DNA from: an uncultured Duodenibacillus sp.
Lineage (GTDB): Bacteria; Pseudomonadota; Gammaproteobacteria; Burkholderiales; Burkholderiaceae_F
Direction of reading: 5' to 3'
Length of the DNA stretch: 64,000 nt
Assembly (NCBI GenBank): GCA_944390145.1
Contig: CALXOY010000014.1
Span: forward strand, 1-64,000
The position numbers were made by a program, and so were the translations under genes. A model generated the notes under the pieces. The model saw nothing but the letters and a program-made list of their open reading frames with translations, was not told where the DNA came from and ran no database searches. This document shows positions 43,042 to 54,007 of this stretch, piece after piece (within the stretch, counting starts at the first letter, position 1; each line of letters begins with the position of its first letter).

Positions 43042-44025
43042 ATGTCGTCACCCATCAAAATCGGCGCTTTCCCGCTGGGCGTCTTCAATACGCTTGCTGC
43101 GGCCATGTTTTGGGGCTCCATGGCGGTGGCCGTCCAGTTTGTGATGGCAACCGGCGCCGTGGACGCAGCCTCCCTTGTTGTTGTGCGTCTGGGCGTCTCC
43201 GGCGCCGTGCTGTTTTGCTGGTGCCTTGCCGTGATGCGCAAGGAGGTGCTGCGCATTTTCCAGAGCGCGGAAAACCTGCGCGACGTGCTTTTTGCGGCCT
43301 TTTTCATCTACGGCGGGCAGTTTGCCTTCATGCTCGCGATCTACTACTCCAACGCCGGGGCGGCGGCGATCATGCTCACGACGGTTCCCTTGTGGATTGC
43401 GCTCTGGGAGTCCGCCGTCAACCGCAAGCCGCCCTCCGGGCGCACGCTCATTTGCTTGGTGATTGCCGCCGCCGGCGTGTGCCTCATCGTCACCAAGGGC
43501 CGCTTTGACGCAGTCGAGTTCAATTTGAAGGGCCTTCTCTGGGCGCTTGCCTGCGCCATGATGACCGCAGGCTACTCGGTGCAGCCGCGCAAGCTTCTAA
43601 AGCGCGTCAACATGCTCGCTGTCATGGGCTGCGCGATGCTTGCGGGCGGCCTGATGGCCGCGGTCGTGGCTTTTGTGGGCGGAGCCTCGCTTGCGCTCAC
43701 CCGGCTTGACGTGCGCACCGCGGGGCTTCTCTTTTACGTGGTGGTCTTCGGCACGCTCATTGCCTTTTGCTGCTACATGACCGCGATCCGGATGATTTCG
43801 CCCGTGATCGTGAGCATTCTCGGCTGCGCCGAACCGGTGACCGCCTACGTGCTCACGGCCGTGGTCTTCGACCTTTCGGTGGGCATCTTCGAATGCATCG
43901 GCATCGTGATGGTGCTTTTCACCGTCGTACTGCTTTCCATCGCGCCTTCGGGCACGACGCAGCCCGGAGAGGATATTTCGCACCACTGGCGCAAAAAAGA
44001 GCAGAAGAAGGACGCCGCGCCCTGA
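43042..44025 (+). CDS. EamA-family (DMT) transporter
   Basis: A 327-residue inner-membrane protein with about ten hydrophobic segments in two EamA repeats (each with the LAAxxWGS and ITAG/AEPV-type ends, here FNTLAAAMFWGSMAVAVQF and ILGCAEPVTAYVL). Members export amino acids, nucleotide precursors or other metabolites. A charged C-terminal tail (HHWRKKEQKKDAAP) follows the last helix. The upstream gap to groES contains the groESL promoter on the other strand. Substrate unknown. A second EamA protein is encoded at 45.6 kb but is not closely similar. Confidence 0.87.
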   Translation: MSSPIKIGAFPLGVFNTLAAAMFWGSMAVAVQFVMATGAVDAASLVVVRLGVSGAVLFCWCLAVMRKEVLRIFQSAENLRDVLFAAFFIYGGQFAFMLAIYYSNAGAAAIMLTTVPLWIALWESAVNRKPPSGRTLICLVIAAAGVCLIVTKGRFDAVEFNLKGLLWALACAMMTAGYSVQPRKLLKRVNMLAVMGCAMLAGGLMAAVVAFVGGASLALTRLDVRTAGLLFYVVVFGTLIAFCCYMTAIRMISPVIVSILGCAEPVTAYVLTAVVFDLSVGIFECIGIVMVLFTVVLLSIAPSGTTQPGEDISHHWRKKEQKKDAAP

Positions 44026-44186
44026 GGATTCCTGCGGCCTTCGCGGCACTTCATGCGCAATTGGCGCCGCGCGCTGCCGTAACCCGATACAATGGCCTTT
44101 ACCGCCGGCGTCATAAAGGATTTCCCTAAAAATAAAGACGCGCTGGGCGATCTGGGAGGGCGGCCGCCAGCGGGCGGCTGCGGATT

Positions 44187-45623
44187 ATGCGGATTTTCTC
44201 TGGACTCAAACTGGGCGCCGCAGGGGTGCTGTTGTGCTTTTCCCTTGCTGCAGCGGCGGGCCTGCCCGCAGAGCTCTCGCGGGCACTGCAAAAAGACGGC
44301 ATCTCTCAAGAAAGCGTATCGGTCTGGGTGTCTGCTGCGGGGCAGGACGCGCCCGTTGTCGCGCACCGCGCGCGGGCGCTCATGCAGCCCGCAAGCTCGT
44401 TGAAGATTGTGACCACCCTTGCCGGGCTCGATCTCTTAAAGCCCGACTTCGTTTGGAAAACCGAGCTGCGCGCCGTCGCCCTGCCGGACAAAAAGGGCGC
44501 CGTGCGCGCGGTGTCCTTCATCGGCTCGGGCGACCCGCACCTGATGATTGAAAACCTGTGGCTTCTCGTGGAAAAGCTGCGGCAATCGGGCGTACGCAAA
44601 ATCGAGGGCGACATTCTCGTTGACCGTAGCGCCTTCGGCGAAAAGCCGGTCGATCAGGGCGCCTTTGACGGCGCCTCCGAGCGCTCTTACAACGTGGGGG
44701 CCGATGCGGCGCTTGTGAACCTCAAGGCGGTTTCCATCACCTTCGAGCCCGAACAAGCGGGCAGCTGGGCGCGCGTGACGGCGCTGCCTGCGCTCGAGGG
44801 CTTTCAGGTGCCCGGGCGCGTGCGGCTTGCAAAGGACGCGTGCGGCGCCTGGAAGGACAAATTAAAAGCTCGGTTTTCGGCTTCCGGCGTGCGCTTTGAA
44901 GGCACATTTCCGGCAGCCTGCGGCGTGAAGGCGCTGCATGTGGCCCGGTGGGACGCCGACGACTATCTGACGCGCGTTTTCAAGCCCCTGCTGCGTCAGG
45001 CGGGCATTGCCTGGCAGGGAAAGGCGCGTGCGCAAAAGGTCGATCCCCTGGCGGGCGTGCGCCTTGTGGAGACTGCCTCGGAGCCGCTTGCCCGCATCGT
45101 GACGCTTATCAACAAGTATTCCAACAATCCCATGGCGCGGCATCTTTTTCTCACACTCTCGCGCGCTGACGCCGCAGGCGACAAGGCGCCCGCCACGCTC
45201 ACGCGAAGCCGCGCGGTGGTGCAAAAGTGGCTGCAAAAGGCGGCCGGAAACGCCGCCCGCGGCAGCTTCATTGACAACGGCTCGGGCCTGTCGCGGCGCA
45301 CGGTGGTTTCGGCTGAGACGCTTGGCCGCGTGCTCAACTACGGCTTTCGCAGCTTCGTGATGCCGGAATTCATGGCTTCACTGCCGCTGGCGGGCTACGA
45401 CGGCACCATGAAAAAGCGTCCGCTGCAGAGGGGGAGCGCGCACATCAAAACCGGCAGCATCCGCAACGTGCGCTCCATTGCGGGCTATGTGACCGACGTC
45501 AACGCCCGGCGCTGGACCGTCGTGGTGATGATCAACGGCGCGGGCGCCGCAAAGGGAGGCAGCTTTACGCAAAAAGTGATTGAGTGGTGCGCAAGCGGCG
45601 CCGCGCAGGAGGGAGCGCAATGA
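44187..45623 (+). CDS. dacB: D-alanyl-D-alanine carboxypeptidase/endopeptidase (PBP4, S13 family)
   Basis: A 478-residue periplasmic penicillin-binding protein trimming or cutting peptidoglycan cross-links. A signal peptide (MRIFSGLKLGAAGVLLCFSLAAAAG) precedes the domain. The active-site SxxK is S70-S-L-K73 (QPASSLKI), the SxN motif lies in NKYSNNPMARH, and the KTG box is in HIKTGSIRNVRSIAGY. Length fits PBP4. Its last bases overlap the start of the next gene (ATGA), so the two are coupled. The ribosome-binding site before the ATG is poor. Confidence 0.94.
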   Translation: MRIFSGLKLGAAGVLLCFSLAAAAGLPAELSRALQKDGISQESVSVWVSAAGQDAPVVAHRARALMQPASSLKIVTTLAGLDLLKPDFVWKTELRAVALPDKKGAVRAVSFIGSGDPHLMIENLWLLVEKLRQSGVRKIEGDILVDRSAFGEKPVDQGAFDGASERSYNVGADAALVNLKAVSITFEPEQAGSWARVTALPALEGFQVPGRVRLAKDACGAWKDKLKARFSASGVRFEGTFPAACGVKALHVARWDADDYLTRVFKPLLRQAGIAWQGKARAQKVDPLAGVRLVETASEPLARIVTLINKYSNNPMARHLFLTLSRADAAGDKAPATLTRSRAVVQKWLQKAAGNAARGSFIDNGSGLSRRTVVSAETLGRVLNYGFRSFVMPEFMASLPLAGYDGTMKKRPLQRGSAHIKTGSIRNVRSIAGYVTDVNARRWTVVVMINGAGAAKGGSFTQKVIEWCASGAAQEGAQ

Positions 45624-46495
45624 AGCAGTCATTCTGGGCGATTGCCGCGGCCGCCTGCTTTTCCATCATGGGCGCCTTCGTGAAGTTCTGCACCGAGGGC
45701 ATGGGCTCGATGGAGCTTGTCTTCTACCGGTCGCTTTTTGGCGCGATCTTCATCGCCTTTGTGGTCTCGGGCAGCGGCGGGACGCTTAAAACCCATTACT
45801 TCCGCCACCACATCATCCGCTCGATTCTGGGTGTCGCGAGCGTGGCGCTGTGGTTTTATGCCCTTTCGCGCATGCACTTCGGCACCTGCATGACGCTCAT
45901 CTACACGACGCCCCTATTCATGGCGCTCAACTTCATCATCCTTGCCAAGTGCAAGGGCGAGCGCGCCCCCTGGGCCGTGGTGCTGGCCATCGTGACGGGC
46001 TTTGTCGGCATCTGCCTTGTGATGAAGCCGGGGCTTGGCACCGACGAATTCGTGCCGGCCCTGATCTGCCTTGCGGTCGCGCTGATCGACCTCGCGGCCT
46101 ACTGGCAGATGAAGCAGATGGGAAGGCTCAACGAACCGAGCTACCGGATCGTCTTTTACTTTTCCGTGCTCGGCATGGTGTTTGCCGCTGGCGGCACGCT
46201 TCTCACCGGCGGCTTTCACGTGCCGGATTTGACGGGCGTGGCGGGGCTTCTCGGCATGGGGCTTTTTGCCACCCTGGGGCAGATCTGCACGACGCGCTCC
46301 TACGCCTACGGCAACATGCTACTTTCCTCGTGCCTTGGCTTTTCCGCGGTGCCATTTTCCGTCATCTTCGGCGTCACGCTTTTCAACGAATCGGTCGACC
46401 CCACGGCTTTGGTCGGCATGGCGCTCATTCTGGTCGCCGGCATGGGGGCTGCGGTGGCAACCAAGAAGATGGAGGCAAGGGGACTCACCAACTGA
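45620..46495 (+). CDS. EamA-family (DMT) transporter
   Basis: A 291-residue inner-membrane protein with about ten hydrophobic segments in two EamA halves (IAAAACFSIMGAFVKFCTEGM at the start; FNESVDPTALVGMALILVAG near the end). The ATG at 45620 overlaps the dacB stop by four bases (ATGA), with AGGAGGGA inside the dacB end as ribosome-binding site, which indicates translational coupling. It could export cell-wall-related or other small metabolites, but nothing in the sequence fixes the substrate. It ends convergent with dsbD. Confidence 0.88.
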   Translation: MKQSFWAIAAAACFSIMGAFVKFCTEGMGSMELVFYRSLFGAIFIAFVVSGSGGTLKTHYFRHHIIRSILGVASVALWFYALSRMHFGTCMTLIYTTPLFMALNFIILAKCKGERAPWAVVLAIVTGFVGICLVMKPGLGTDEFVPALICLAVALIDLAAYWQMKQMGRLNEPSYRIVFYFSVLGMVFAAGGTLLTGGFHVPDLTGVAGLLGMGLFATLGQICTTRSYAYGNMLLSSCLGFSAVPFSVIFGVTLFNESVDPTALVGMALILVAGMGAAVATKKMEARGLTN

Positions 46496-46519
46496 CGGCA
46501 AGGTAGGGTCAGCGCACAC

Positions 46520-46565
46520 AAAAAGCGGGCGGACCGGAATGCATTTTCCGTTTCCGCCCGTTTTC
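46520..46565. terminator. Bidirectional terminator between the EamA gene and dsbD
   Basis: CGGGCGGA (46526-46533) pairs with TCCGCCCG (46553-46560), with an inner CGGAA/TTCCG stem. AAAA precedes and TTTT follows, so it can end transcripts from both sides of this convergent junction. Confidence 0.8.
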
Positions 46566-46583
46566 AATGCCTTCCGGCGAACT

Positions 46584-48857
46584 TTATTTCGCGTCTGCTG
46601 CAGACGCCGGCTGTGCTTTGCCTTGCGCAGCGTTTTTCTGCAACGCTTCAATGAAGCTTGCCTCGGTGAGAAGCTCCGGCAGGATCGTTGCCGTGCCGTC
46701 GACTGCATAGAGCAGATAAAGCGGCACGCCCGTGCGCCCGAACTTGTTGAGCATCTCGGTGATGCGGCTGTCGTGGTTGGTCCAGTCGGCCTCAAAGCGC
46801 GCGTAGTTCAAGCGCTTCAATTCGGCTTCGGACGCGTCGGTCCTAAGCGCCGTGGCCTTGTTGAACTGGCAGGTCACGCACCAGGCGGCGGTGAAGTCCA
46901 CCACCACGGGCTGGCCGCGCGCGATGGCCGAATTGACGGCTTCTTCGCTCCAGGGCATCCACTCGCCCGAGGGCACCGCCGCTTCGGCGTCGACATGCCG
47001 GTCAAACGTGCCCAGACACAGCAGCGCCATGCAGCCCACGGTCACCAGGGTGCAGACGCCCTTGAGAACCTGCGAGCGGCCGCGGCCGTACTGCTCGCGT
47101 CCGACGGCCCACAAAAGCCCCGTCACCGATCCCATGGCGATGATCACCGTCATGAGACCATAGAGCGAGACCTGGCGCGAGAGCACCCAGATGAGCCAGA
47201 AGGCGGCTGCGGCCATCGGAATGGCCATGATGCGCTTGAAGGTCACCATCCAGGCGCCGGGCTTGGGCAGCAACTTCATCCAGGCCGGCACCAGCGTGAG
47301 CAGCAGCCACGGCAGCGCCATGCCAAAGCCCAGGGCAAGGAAGATCAGCACGCTCTGCAGGCTGTCCTGCGTGACGGCGTAGCCCAGGGCCGCACCCATG
47401 AAGGGGGCGGTGCAGGGGGAGGCGACCACCACGGCCAGAACGCCGGTGAAAAAGCTCCCCAAGGGTCCGGTGGTGGGCAGCTTGCGCACGGCGCGGCTGT
47501 CAGCAAGGTGCGAAGCAGCCGTAAATTCAAAGACGCCGAGCAGGTTCAGCGTGATGGCGCTAAAGAGCAGGATCAGCACCGCCACCACCCAGGGCTGCTG
47601 CAGCTGAAAGCCCCAGCCGATCGCAAGCCCCAGCCCGCGCAGGATCAACAGTGCGCCGGCAAGTGCGGCCATGCTCACCAGAACGCCCGCGGTGAAGGCC
47701 ACTCCGTGCAGGGCAAGCGCCCCCTTGCGGCGCGAGCCGTCGACGAGCTGCAGAATCTTGAGGCTTAGCACCGGAAAGACGCAGGGCATAAGGTTCAGAA
47801 TCAAGCCGCCTAGAAAGGCAAAGCCGAGCGCCGTCGTCGTTTTCATGGAGGCGGCCTCGGACGGAGCCTGCGGCAGCTGCGCCGTGGGCACGGTGCGCGT
47901 GATTTCCTTTGCAGGAGGCTCTTCGGGCGCCCAGGGCAGCGTCACGGCGCCGGGCTTGACGTCAAGCGTCGTTTCAATGGCCCAGCCGTCCTTTTCGGGT
48001 CCCCCGTCGGCCACGATGACGCCCGTAAAGGGCACCGGATGGCCCGCCTTGAGGCTTTCGAGATATCCTTGTCCGGCCTTGAGGTACAGCGACACGAGGT
48101 CCTTGCCCGGCACCACGCGGTCGAGTTCGCGAAAGTCCACGAGGCCTTCCGTGAGCGGGAAGAACTCCACCTTCTTTTCGATCTTGCCCGCAAGCGGCGC
48201 AAAGTCGATGCGGATGCGGTCGTCTTCAATGACCGCGGAAATGTACTCGGAGGCGGCCTTTTCCGGCACGGACTTGAGCGTGCTTGCAAACTTGTCGTTC
48301 AAGGGCCCATTCTTGGCCGCCACTTCGACGGGCAGTTTCAACGAAACCTGGGCCGTACCCGGAATGCACACCTCCTTGCAGGCGAGGTAGTCGACCTTGG
48401 CGCGCAGCGTGTAGGTGCCGCCGTAGGGCGTGCCCCAAGGGATTTCCAGATTAAAGGGCAGCAGCACCTCGCCCGAGTACACGAAATTGGTGATGGGCCC
48501 GAGCTTGTGCTTTTCCGGCACGGGCCAGCCGCGCGACTCCGCTTTCCAGTTGCGCGGCAGCTTCCACTCGACGCTCGGCGGATAGCCCGAGTCGCCGGAA
48601 AACTGCCAGTAGGTGTGCCAGCCCGGCTCGTGCTTTAAGAGAATGCCGATGTCGTTGGCCGCGCGCGGAATGCCCGCCGTTCTGCGGGCGACAAGCTCGA
48701 CCGTCACGGTCTTGGGCTGGGCGGCGCCCGCAAAGGGCGAGCCCATGCCGGCGGAAGCCGCAGGAGCCGCCTGCGCCGCCGTCCCGATCAGGACGGCGCC
48801 CGCGGCGGCTGCAAGCCACCCCGCGACGTTTTTCAGTAGTGTGCTCATGCTCTTCAT
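46584..48857 (-). CDS. dsbD: Thiol:disulfide interchange protein DsbD, long form
   Basis: A 757-residue inner-membrane protein moving electrons from cytoplasmic thioredoxin to periplasmic disulfide isomerases such as DsbC. A signal peptide (WLAAAAGAVLIGTAAQA) is followed by an N-terminal periplasmic domain whose redox cysteines are in ACKEVCIPG. A second beta-rich segment, a central membrane domain of about eight helices with the CcdA-type cysteines (NLMPCVFPVLSLK and SPCTAPFMGAALG), and a C-terminal thioredoxin domain with WCVTCQF complete it. It is longer than E. coli DsbD (565) because of the larger N-terminal region, as in ScsB-like members. The start at 48857 lies four bases after the hemL stop; a second ATG at 48848 is possible. 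A DsbC homologue is encoded at 53 kb. Confidence 0.93.
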   Translation of the reverse strand: MKSMSTLLKNVAGWLAAAAGAVLIGTAAQAAPAASAGMGSPFAGAAQPKTVTVELVARRTAGIPRAANDIGILLKHEPGWHTYWQFSGDSGYPPSVEWKLPRNWKAESRGWPVPEKHKLGPITNFVYSGEVLLPFNLEIPWGTPYGGTYTLRAKVDYLACKEVCIPGTAQVSLKLPVEVAAKNGPLNDKFASTLKSVPEKAASEYISAVIEDDRIRIDFAPLAGKIEKKVEFFPLTEGLVDFRELDRVVPGKDLVSLYLKAGQGYLESLKAGHPVPFTGVIVADGGPEKDGWAIETTLDVKPGAVTLPWAPEEPPAKEITRTVPTAQLPQAPSEAASMKTTTALGFAFLGGLILNLMPCVFPVLSLKILQLVDGSRRKGALALHGVAFTAGVLVSMAALAGALLILRGLGLAIGWGFQLQQPWVVAVLILLFSAITLNLLGVFEFTAASHLADSRAVRKLPTTGPLGSFFTGVLAVVVASPCTAPFMGAALGYAVTQDSLQSVLIFLALGFGMALPWLLLTLVPAWMKLLPKPGAWMVTFKRIMAIPMAAAAFWLIWVLSRQVSLYGLMTVIIAMGSVTGLLWAVGREQYGRGRSQVLKGVCTLVTVGCMALLCLGTFDRHVDAEAAVPSGEWMPWSEEAVNSAIARGQPVVVDFTAAWCVTCQFNKATALRTDASEAELKRLNYARFEADWTNHDSRITEMLNKFGRTGVPLYLLYAVDGTATILPELLTEASFIEALQKNAAQGKAQPASAADAK

Positions 48858-48861
48858 GAAT

Positions 48862-50139
<1,278 letters not shown>

Positions 50140-50325
50140 TTTTGTATCAGACTCAATGCATTGAAAAAGGACGGGCGGCCGCGCAAACACACGCAGCCAG
50201 CCTAAATTGCCTCGAAGTCTAGCAAGCCAAATCCTGCATGATGCTTAACAAATGTGTGCGGATGCAAACGGCATCGGCGCCGCGCCGCAAGCGTTCTTCC
50301 GGGCGCAGCTTGAGCTTCGCAAAAG

Positions 50326-50354
50326 TTGCGCAAAACGCGCTTTGCGCGTAAAGT
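50326..50354 (+). promoter_or_regulatory. Promoter of the RNase P RNA gene
   Basis: TTGCGC (50326-50331), a 17-base spacer and TAAAGT (50349-50354). The predicted start near 50362 agrees with the 5' end of the RNA expected from its terminal stem. Confidence 0.65.
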
Positions 50355-50365
50355 CGGCCATTCAC

Positions 50366-50684
50366 GTCGAGCCGGGGCGGACGGCCGCAGAAGGCTTGTT
50401 TCTTCTGAGGAAAGTCCGGACTCCGAAGGGCGCCGTAGCAGGCAACACCTGTCCGCCGCAAGGCGAGGATCAGAGCAACAGAGACGAGCCGGTTTGGTCC
50501 GGGTGAAACGGGCAATCTCTACGGGGAGCAACACCAAGTAAGCAGTCGATGACCCTGCCCGGTGAGACTGCGGGTAGGTGGCATGAGGCTTTGCGCGAGC
50601 AAAGTCCGAGATGAATGGTCGTCAACGCAGCCTTCGCGAGGAGGCTGCGTCACAGAATCCGGCTTACAGCCCCGGCTTTACGTG
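50366..50684 (+). ncRNA. rnpB: RNase P RNA, bacterial class A
   Basis: The catalytic RNA that matures tRNA 5' ends. The most conserved segment GAGGAAAGTCCGGACTCC is at 50407-50424. Further conserved blocks are AGAGCAACAGAGA, GATGAATGGTCGTC and CAGAATCCGGCTTACAG near the 3' end. The terminal stem P1 is seen as AGCCGGGGC (50370-50378) pairing with GCCCCGGCT (50669-50677), which sets the ends. The total of about 320 bases is somewhat shorter than E. coli M1 RNA (377). It lies between hemL and the acyl-CoA ligase gene. Confidence 0.95.
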
Positions 50685-50697
50685 AATTCTCTTCAAG

Positions 50698-50730
50698 AAA
50701 AAACCGCCCGAAAGCTTCCTTCCGGACGGT
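50698..50730 (-). terminator. Terminator of the acyl-CoA ligase gene
   Basis: On the minus strand ACCGTCCG pairs with CGGGCGGT (one G-U pair) around a 12-base loop, followed by a T run. It lies about 25 bases past the ligase stop and just after rnpB on the other strand. Confidence 0.7.
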
Positions 50731-50755
50731 CTCCCATTTCAAATCCCCGAACCGC

Positions 50756-52861
50756 TTATGCGAGCTTGATGCGGCCGTCGACCGCAATCGCTTCGCCCGT
50801 GGTGTTGGAAATCATGAGGGGATTGATGTCAAGCTCCTGCACTTCCGTGAAGTCCGTGACAAGCTGCGACAGGCGCAGCAACGTCTCCTCGACGCGGGCG
50901 ATGTCGGCCGGTTTGGTGCCGCGGGCGCCTTCGAGCAGCTTGAAGGCCTTCACCGAACGGACGAGGTCGTGCGCGTCGGCGTCAGTGAGCGGCGCCAGCG
51001 CAAAGCCCACGTCCTTCATCACCTCCACAAAGACGCCGCCTGTGCCGAACATGATCATCGGGCCGTACTGGGGATCGGCGGCAACGCCGCAGACGAGTTC
51101 GCGGTTGCTCTTGACCATCTCCTGGATGATGACGCCTTCAAGACCGTCAAGGATGCCGCGCTCGGAGAGCTTGGCGACGAGGTCGCGGTACTGCGCGCGC
51201 AGCTCCTCTTCGGAACCGATGTTGACGCGCACGCCGCCCACGTCGGTCTTGTGCGAGGTGCTCTTGGAAGTCATCTTCATCACCACGGGGAAGCCCACTT
51301 CACGGGCCGCGGCGGCAGCTTCGTCTTCGCTTCGGGCAAATTTGGCGCGGCACACGCGCACGCCGTAGGCCTCGAGCACGTCAAGGCTCTCGCGCGTGGT
51401 GAGCTCCTTGCGCCCGTCGGCGCGCACGGCCGAAAAGATGCCGGCAACGCGCTCCTTGTCGACCTCAAATTGCACCACGCGGCCTTCGTCGCGCTCCATC
51501 CACTTGCGCTGCATGTTAAGCCGCGCCAGGCCGTCGACAGCCTCTTCGGCGTACATGTAAAACGGAATCGTCACCCTGCCCTTGGAGATTTCGGTGAAGA
51601 ACTCGTTTTTGGTCATGAAGACGCCCACGATCGGCTTTTCGGGGTGCGCCTCCTTGATGTCCATGAGCGTGTGGGCCACATCGGTGTCCTTCAAGCCGAG
51701 GAAGGGGAGGTAGATCGAAATCACCATATCCACGCCGTCGTCGGCAAGCACCGTCTCAAGCGTGCGGCGGTAGTGTTCCAGCGGCGCCGAGGCGATCATG
51801 TCCACGGGGTTTTTGACGGAGGCCGCCGCAGGCAGGAAGCTTCTCAGGGTTTCCTTGGTGGCCTCCGAGAGCTCTGCCATCCGCATGCCGTAGTCGATCA
51901 CGCTGTCGGTGGCCATGATGCCGGGACCGCCCGAATTGGTGATGATGCAAACGCGGTCGCCCTTGGGTAGCGGGCAGTTGTCAAAAACCTTGGCGGTCGA
52001 AAAGAGCTGCTTCAAGCTGTACTCGCGGATGACGCCCGACTGGCGTAGCAGCGCTTCGGCGGCGCGGTCGGACCCGGCAAGCGATCCGGTGTGCGAGCTT
52101 GCCGCCGAGGCGCCGGCCGCAGAGCGCCCCGCCTTGAGGGCGAGCACGGGCTTTTTGCGCGTCACGCGGGTCGCGAGCTTGCGGAAGTTCGCGGGATCCT
52201 TGATCGACTCCATGTAAAGGAGCACCTGCTTCACATCGTCCTGGTCCTCCCAGTACTCGAGCGCGTCCTCGGCGTTGACGTCGGCCTGGTTGCCGATCGA
52301 GATGAACTGCGCAAAGCCGATGCCGAGATCCTGCAGGATGTTGAGAATGCCGCCGCCCAGGGCGCCGGACTGCGACACAAAGCCGATGCCGCCGCGCATC
52401 GGCAGCGACTCGGCAAAGCAGGCGTCCATGCGCAGGTCCGGATGGGTGTTGACAACGCCCAGGCAGTTGGGGCCCACGCAGCGCATACCGTAGCGGCGCA
52501 CGCGCTCAAGCAGTTCGGCTTCGAGCTTGGCGCCTTCTTCGCCCGACTCCTTAAAGCCCGCGGAAATCACCACAAGTCCCTTGATGCCCTTTTCGTGGCA
52601 CTGGTCGATCGTAGCGAGCACGTACTTGGCATTGACGACCACCACGGCCATGTCCACCGGCCCCTCGATGTTGAGAACGCTCGGATAGGCCTTGAGGCCC
52701 TCGATTTCGCCGCCCTTGGGGTTGACGGGGTAGAGCTTGCCCTTGTAGCCGTATTCAATCAGACGCTTCATCAGATCCGAGCCGATGGTGTGCGGCTTGG
52801 TGGAGGCGCCGATCACGGCGACGGCGTTGGGCTTCATGATGCAATCAAGGCTGTGAGACAT
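50756..52861 (-). CDS. ADP-forming acetate/acyl-CoA ligase family protein
   Basis: A 701-residue single-chain NDP-forming acyl-CoA synthetase. An N-terminal CoA-binding domain (AVIGASTKPHTIGSDLMKRL) is followed by succinyl-CoA-ligase-like flavodoxin domains with the phosphohistidine-type motif SSHTGSLAGSDRAAEALLRQ. A C-terminal ATP-grasp domain (about residue 480 on: EVGFPVVMKMTSKSTSHKTDVGGV) completes the fused alpha-beta arrangement. It makes ATP from acetyl- or other acyl-CoA during fermentation or activates acids in reverse. The ATG at 52861 is chosen; an upstream ATG would add six residues. The acyl group used is not determined. Confidence 0.92.
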   Translation of the reverse strand: MSHSLDCIMKPNAVAVIGASTKPHTIGSDLMKRLIEYGYKGKLYPVNPKGGEIEGLKAYPSVLNIEGPVDMAVVVVNAKYVLATIDQCHEKGIKGLVVISAGFKESGEEGAKLEAELLERVRRYGMRCVGPNCLGVVNTHPDLRMDACFAESLPMRGGIGFVSQSGALGGGILNILQDLGIGFAQFISIGNQADVNAEDALEYWEDQDDVKQVLLYMESIKDPANFRKLATRVTRKKPVLALKAGRSAAGASAASSHTGSLAGSDRAAEALLRQSGVIREYSLKQLFSTAKVFDNCPLPKGDRVCIITNSGGPGIMATDSVIDYGMRMAELSEATKETLRSFLPAAASVKNPVDMIASAPLEHYRRTLETVLADDGVDMVISIYLPFLGLKDTDVAHTLMDIKEAHPEKPIVGVFMTKNEFFTEISKGRVTIPFYMYAEEAVDGLARLNMQRKWMERDEGRVVQFEVDKERVAGIFSAVRADGRKELTTRESLDVLEAYGVRVCRAKFARSEDEAAAAAREVGFPVVMKMTSKSTSHKTDVGGVRVNIGSEEELRAQYRDLVAKLSERGILDGLEGVIIQEMVKSNRELVCGVAADPQYGPMIMFGTGGVFVEVMKDVGFALAPLTDADAHDLVRSVKAFKLLEGARGTKPADIARVEETLLRLSQLVTDFTEVQELDINPLMISNTTGEAIAVDGRIKLA

Positions 52862-52912
52862 GGCTCTTTCTGGCTCCAATGAGAATGAATGGTTTTGTCC
52901 TGCCGGCTGCCT

Positions 52913-53644
52913 TTACTTGGCGGCGGTTGAACCCGCAAGCGCCGCTTCAATGGCGTCCACGGTCATGAGTCCCGTATAGCGGGAGCCGTCCGGGAAGATG
53001 ATCGCCGGAATGGAATTGATGCCGAGCTTCTGGCCGAGCTCGATGTTGCGGTCAAGCACGGCGCTGTTGCTGCACTGCCCGACTTCGGGGGCCTTGCCGG
53101 AGGCCATCGAGTCGAGGAAGGTCTGCACGGGGTCGGAGGCGCACACCACGCGGCGCGCCTCTTCGCGCGAACGCAGCACCGGGTACATGAAGTTGTAGAC
53201 GGTGAGGTTGCCGACCTGCTTCAAGTTCTGTTCAAGCAGACGGCAGTAGGGGCAATTCACGTCGGTAAAGACGATGAGCTTGCGCTCGCCCTTGCCGTAG
53301 ACGACCTTGATCGCGTCCTTTTCAAGCGGCAGCTCCTCCCACTTGATGCGGCTGAGTTCCTCGATGCGCTCGGCCGTGAGGTCGCGCTCGGTGACCGAGT
53401 CGAAGATGCGCCCGACGATGAGGTGGCGGGCGCCTTCGTCGGCGTAAAAGACGCGCTTGTCGATGACAACCTCCCAGAGGCCCTTGACCGGGGACTGCGT
53501 CACCGAATCGGGGGCCTTGCCCGCGGCCGCTTCCACGGCCTTGGTGATTTTTTCAATCTGAGGGTCGGCTGCTGCGCCCGCCGTGCCGGAGCAAAGGCCC
53601 GCGGCAAGGCACAAAAGCGCGCAAACGGTGGTTTTTCTCTGCAT
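52913..53644 (-). CDS. dsbC: DsbC-family periplasmic disulfide isomerase
   Basis: A 243-residue exported thioredoxin-fold protein that isomerises wrong disulfides. The signal peptide MQRKTTVCALLCLAAGLCSGTAGA precedes an N-terminal dimerisation domain, and the active site is CPYC in FTDVNCPYCRLLEQNL. Two further cysteines (VVCASD and VGQCSN) match the structural disulfide of DsbC. The ATG at 53644 gives the signal peptide at the N-terminus. The dsbD gene at 46.6-48.9 kb would keep it reduced. Confidence 0.93.
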   Translation of the reverse strand: MQRKTTVCALLCLAAGLCSGTAGAAADPQIEKITKAVEAAAGKAPDSVTQSPVKGLWEVVIDKRVFYADEGARHLIVGRIFDSVTERDLTAERIEELSRIKWEELPLEKDAIKVVYGKGERKLIVFTDVNCPYCRLLEQNLKQVGNLTVYNFMYPVLRSREEARRVVCASDPVQTFLDSMASGKAPEVGQCSNSAVLDRNIELGQKLGINSIPAIIFPDGSRYTGLMTVDAIEAALAGSTAAK

Positions 53645-54007
53645 GTTCAACGTGTGATGCTTTTCAATAAGGCGCGGCGCATGGGGCAAAAACGCCCTGC
53701 GGCCCCGCGGGAAACCGCTTTAGTCTACCGAAAAACGCGGATGAGCCGCGTCTGTAACATTTGGTTGCAATTATCCTGCGCGCGTCTCAGGAAAACTTAG
53801 CCCCTGCAAAGTTTTCTAAGAAAGCGCGCTTTAGCCCGCGGCAAGCGGCAAGGCGCGCGCCAGGGGGGTTCTTCAAGGGCCGTTTTGCGCACTATGCCGC
53901 ACCTAATGGTGGGTTCCTAAACTGCTCACTACCAAGAGACGGGAAGCAACGAAAAAGAAAGCCTCCCACCGGATTTGAAATGAAACGATTGATATAAGGA
54001 GTTCACC
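53645..54007. other. Divergent intergenic region dsbC/ygiW
   Basis: 363 bases between dsbC (minus) and the YgiW-like gene (plus). No gene was found. GATATA at about 53992-53997 is too close to the ATG to be a useful -10. AAGGAG directly before the ATG is the ribosome-binding site. No QseB/PmrA-type CTTAA direct repeat is visible. Confidence 0.5.
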